Positions 5,062-5,846 of a stretch of 5,846 bases of DNA are shown in pieces; position 1 is the stretch's first letter; every line of letters starts with the position of its first letter. Position numbers and translations under genes: made by a program. Below the pieces are notes generated by a model, which worked only from the letters and a program-made list of their open reading frames with translations, did no database searches and was not told the origin of the DNA. This DNA comes from an uncultured Solirubrobacterales bacterium (GTDB lineage Bacteria > Actinomycetota > Thermoleophilia > Solirubrobacterales > Solirubrobacteraceae): the NCBI GenBank assembly GCA_937973575.1, contig CALJKH010000113.1, forward strand, positions 1 through 5,846, in the 5' to 3' direction.

Positions 5062-5846
5062 ATGAATAGAACTCACATCGCAGTAGCGTCAGCATTCGTC
5101 CTTGCCGGTTCAGCAGTAGCCGGCCTTGGCACCTCGAACGCAGCCTCCACCACTACCGGCTCAAAGACCACCGGTCGAATCGGGCCGTCGCTAGGCCTCA
5201 CTGCCAATGGGCGAGCAATCAACCCCGCTGGTCGTCAGACCACGGTTGGTCAATTCCCCGGCGGGGCAGCACTCAGCCCCGATGGCAAGTTCCTCTGGGC
5301 CGTGTCCCTCGGTATGCGCTCCACTCCAAGCGAGGTCGTCGTCGTGAAGGTCAGTGATGGCACGATCAGTCAGCGCCTTCCACTTCCCGGCACAACTGGC
5401 AACGTGGCCTTCTCCCCAGACGGAACCAAGGCCTATGTATCCGGCATTAGCAAGGGCAGCACCAACCCGGTCAGCAGCGTAAAGGGGGTCAACGGCGATG
5501 TGATCCACGTGTTCACGATCGATGCCAATGGCACAGCCACTGAAGGCGACCCAATTGCTCTTCCAGCCAACCCGGGTGGAGGCCAATCAATGCCAGCTGG
5601 CGTTGCTGTTTCACCCGACGGCAACAAGCTCGCTGTAGCGCTCCTCAAGGGCAACGTCTGCCTCAGTGGTGCGACAACCTGCTCGAGCGGCACAATCCCA
5701 TCAGCGAAGGTCGACATTCTCGACATCTCCGGCGGTGGAGCACCTGCTCTTCCTGTCGGCCTCGACATTGGCGGCCTCACGCACGGCGTTGCCTTCACAC
5801 CGGATGGGACTAAGGTCCTCGCAACCGACGAAGTCACGGGAACTCT
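5062..5846 (+). CDS. Exported YncE/lactonase-like beta-propeller protein, N-terminal part, runs off right edge
   Basis: 261 full codons from ATG 5062 with no stop before the window ends. The first 27 residues form a signal peptide: N-terminal MNRTH, a hydrophobic AVASAFVLAGSAVAGLG core, and a cleavage motif SNA before AST, so the protein is exported. Four propeller-blade turns are visible as SPDG/TPDG at 72-75, 118-121, 184-187 and 246-249, spaced roughly 45-65 residues, each preceded by a short beta strand (AAL, VAF, VAV, VAF). Cys200 and Cys207 could form a disulfide. QFPGGAALSPDGKFLWAVS and LPLPGTTGNVAFSPDG recall the first domain of actinobacterial proteins that fuse a YncE-like propeller to a C-terminal phosphoesterase; whether such a domain follows lies outside the window. 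The ligand or substrate is unknown. Terminator and promoter signals upstream show it is separate from the operon. Confidence 0.85.
   Translation, partial: MNRTHIAVASAFVLAGSAVAGLGTSNAASTTTGSKTTGRIGPSLGLTANGRAINPAGRQTTVGQFPGGAALSPDGKFLWAVSLGMRSTPSEVVVVKVSDGTISQRLPLPGTTGNVAFSPDGTKAYVSGISKGSTNPVSSVKGVNGDVIHVFTIDANGTATEGDPIALPANPGGGQSMPAGVAVSPDGNKLAVALLKGNVCLSGATTCSSGTIPSAKVDILDISGGGAPALPVGLDIGGLTHGVAFTPDGTKVLATDEVTGT

Noticed and set aside
1..5846. CRISPR arrays, insertion sequences, tRNA or rRNA genes, phage or defence genes.
   Set aside because: No regularly spaced repeats, transposase motifs, cloverleaf sequences or defence domains were seen; the window is metabolic throughout.

Overview
The window looks like a chromosomal segment from a moderately GC-rich actinobacterium-like genome. 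Reasons: G/C-ending codons predominate, GTG starts are used, start/stop junctions are tightly coupled, and there is a GTP-type PEP carboxykinase next to a Chloroflexus-type malyl-CoA lyase. The secreted YncE-like protein at the right edge resembles ones I recall from Thermoleophilia (Solirubrobacterales). That placement is a guess from protein style, because no rRNA or marker gene is present.

Left part (1-1310, minus strand): the N-terminal third of a GTP-dependent phosphoenolpyruvate carboxykinase (pckG) runs off the left edge. Upstream of it on the same strand is a single-hotdog MaoC-family hydratase/dehydratase. The gap between them (666-806) holds a rho-independent terminator for the MaoC gene and a separate, perfect GC-rich hairpin. 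Middle-left (1311-1519): a divergent intergenic region of about 210 bases with tandem direct repeats nested in an inverted repeat, a good candidate for shared control of the two divergent units.

Middle (1520-4940, plus strand): a tight four-gene operon of malyl-CoA lyase, the ATP-grasp beta subunit and the phospho-His alpha subunit of a malate-CoA ligase-like (SucCD-like) enzyme, and a small ferredoxin. The junctions are TAA|ATG, a 4-base ATGA overlap and a 5-base gap. A strong intrinsic terminator (4971-4999) ends the operon. Right part (5062-5846): the start of an exported beta-propeller protein with its own likely promoter, running off the right edge.

How the genes fit together: the ligase and lyase interconvert malate + CoA + NTP, malyl-CoA, and acetyl-CoA + glyoxylate. 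The MaoC protein could connect mesaconyl-CoA to beta-methylmalyl-CoA, which Chloroflexus-type Mcl also cleaves (to glyoxylate + propionyl-CoA). PEP carboxykinase links oxaloacetate to PEP. Together this looks like a malyl-CoA-centred module for C2/glyoxylate (possibly C3) carbon traffic, resembling parts of the serine cycle, the ethylmalonyl-CoA pathway and the 3-hydroxypropionate bicycle. The direction of flux cannot be read from sequence. The least explained parts are the ferredoxin as the fourth operon gene, with only one of two ancestral cluster sites left, and the unusual C-terminal half of the ligase beta subunit.
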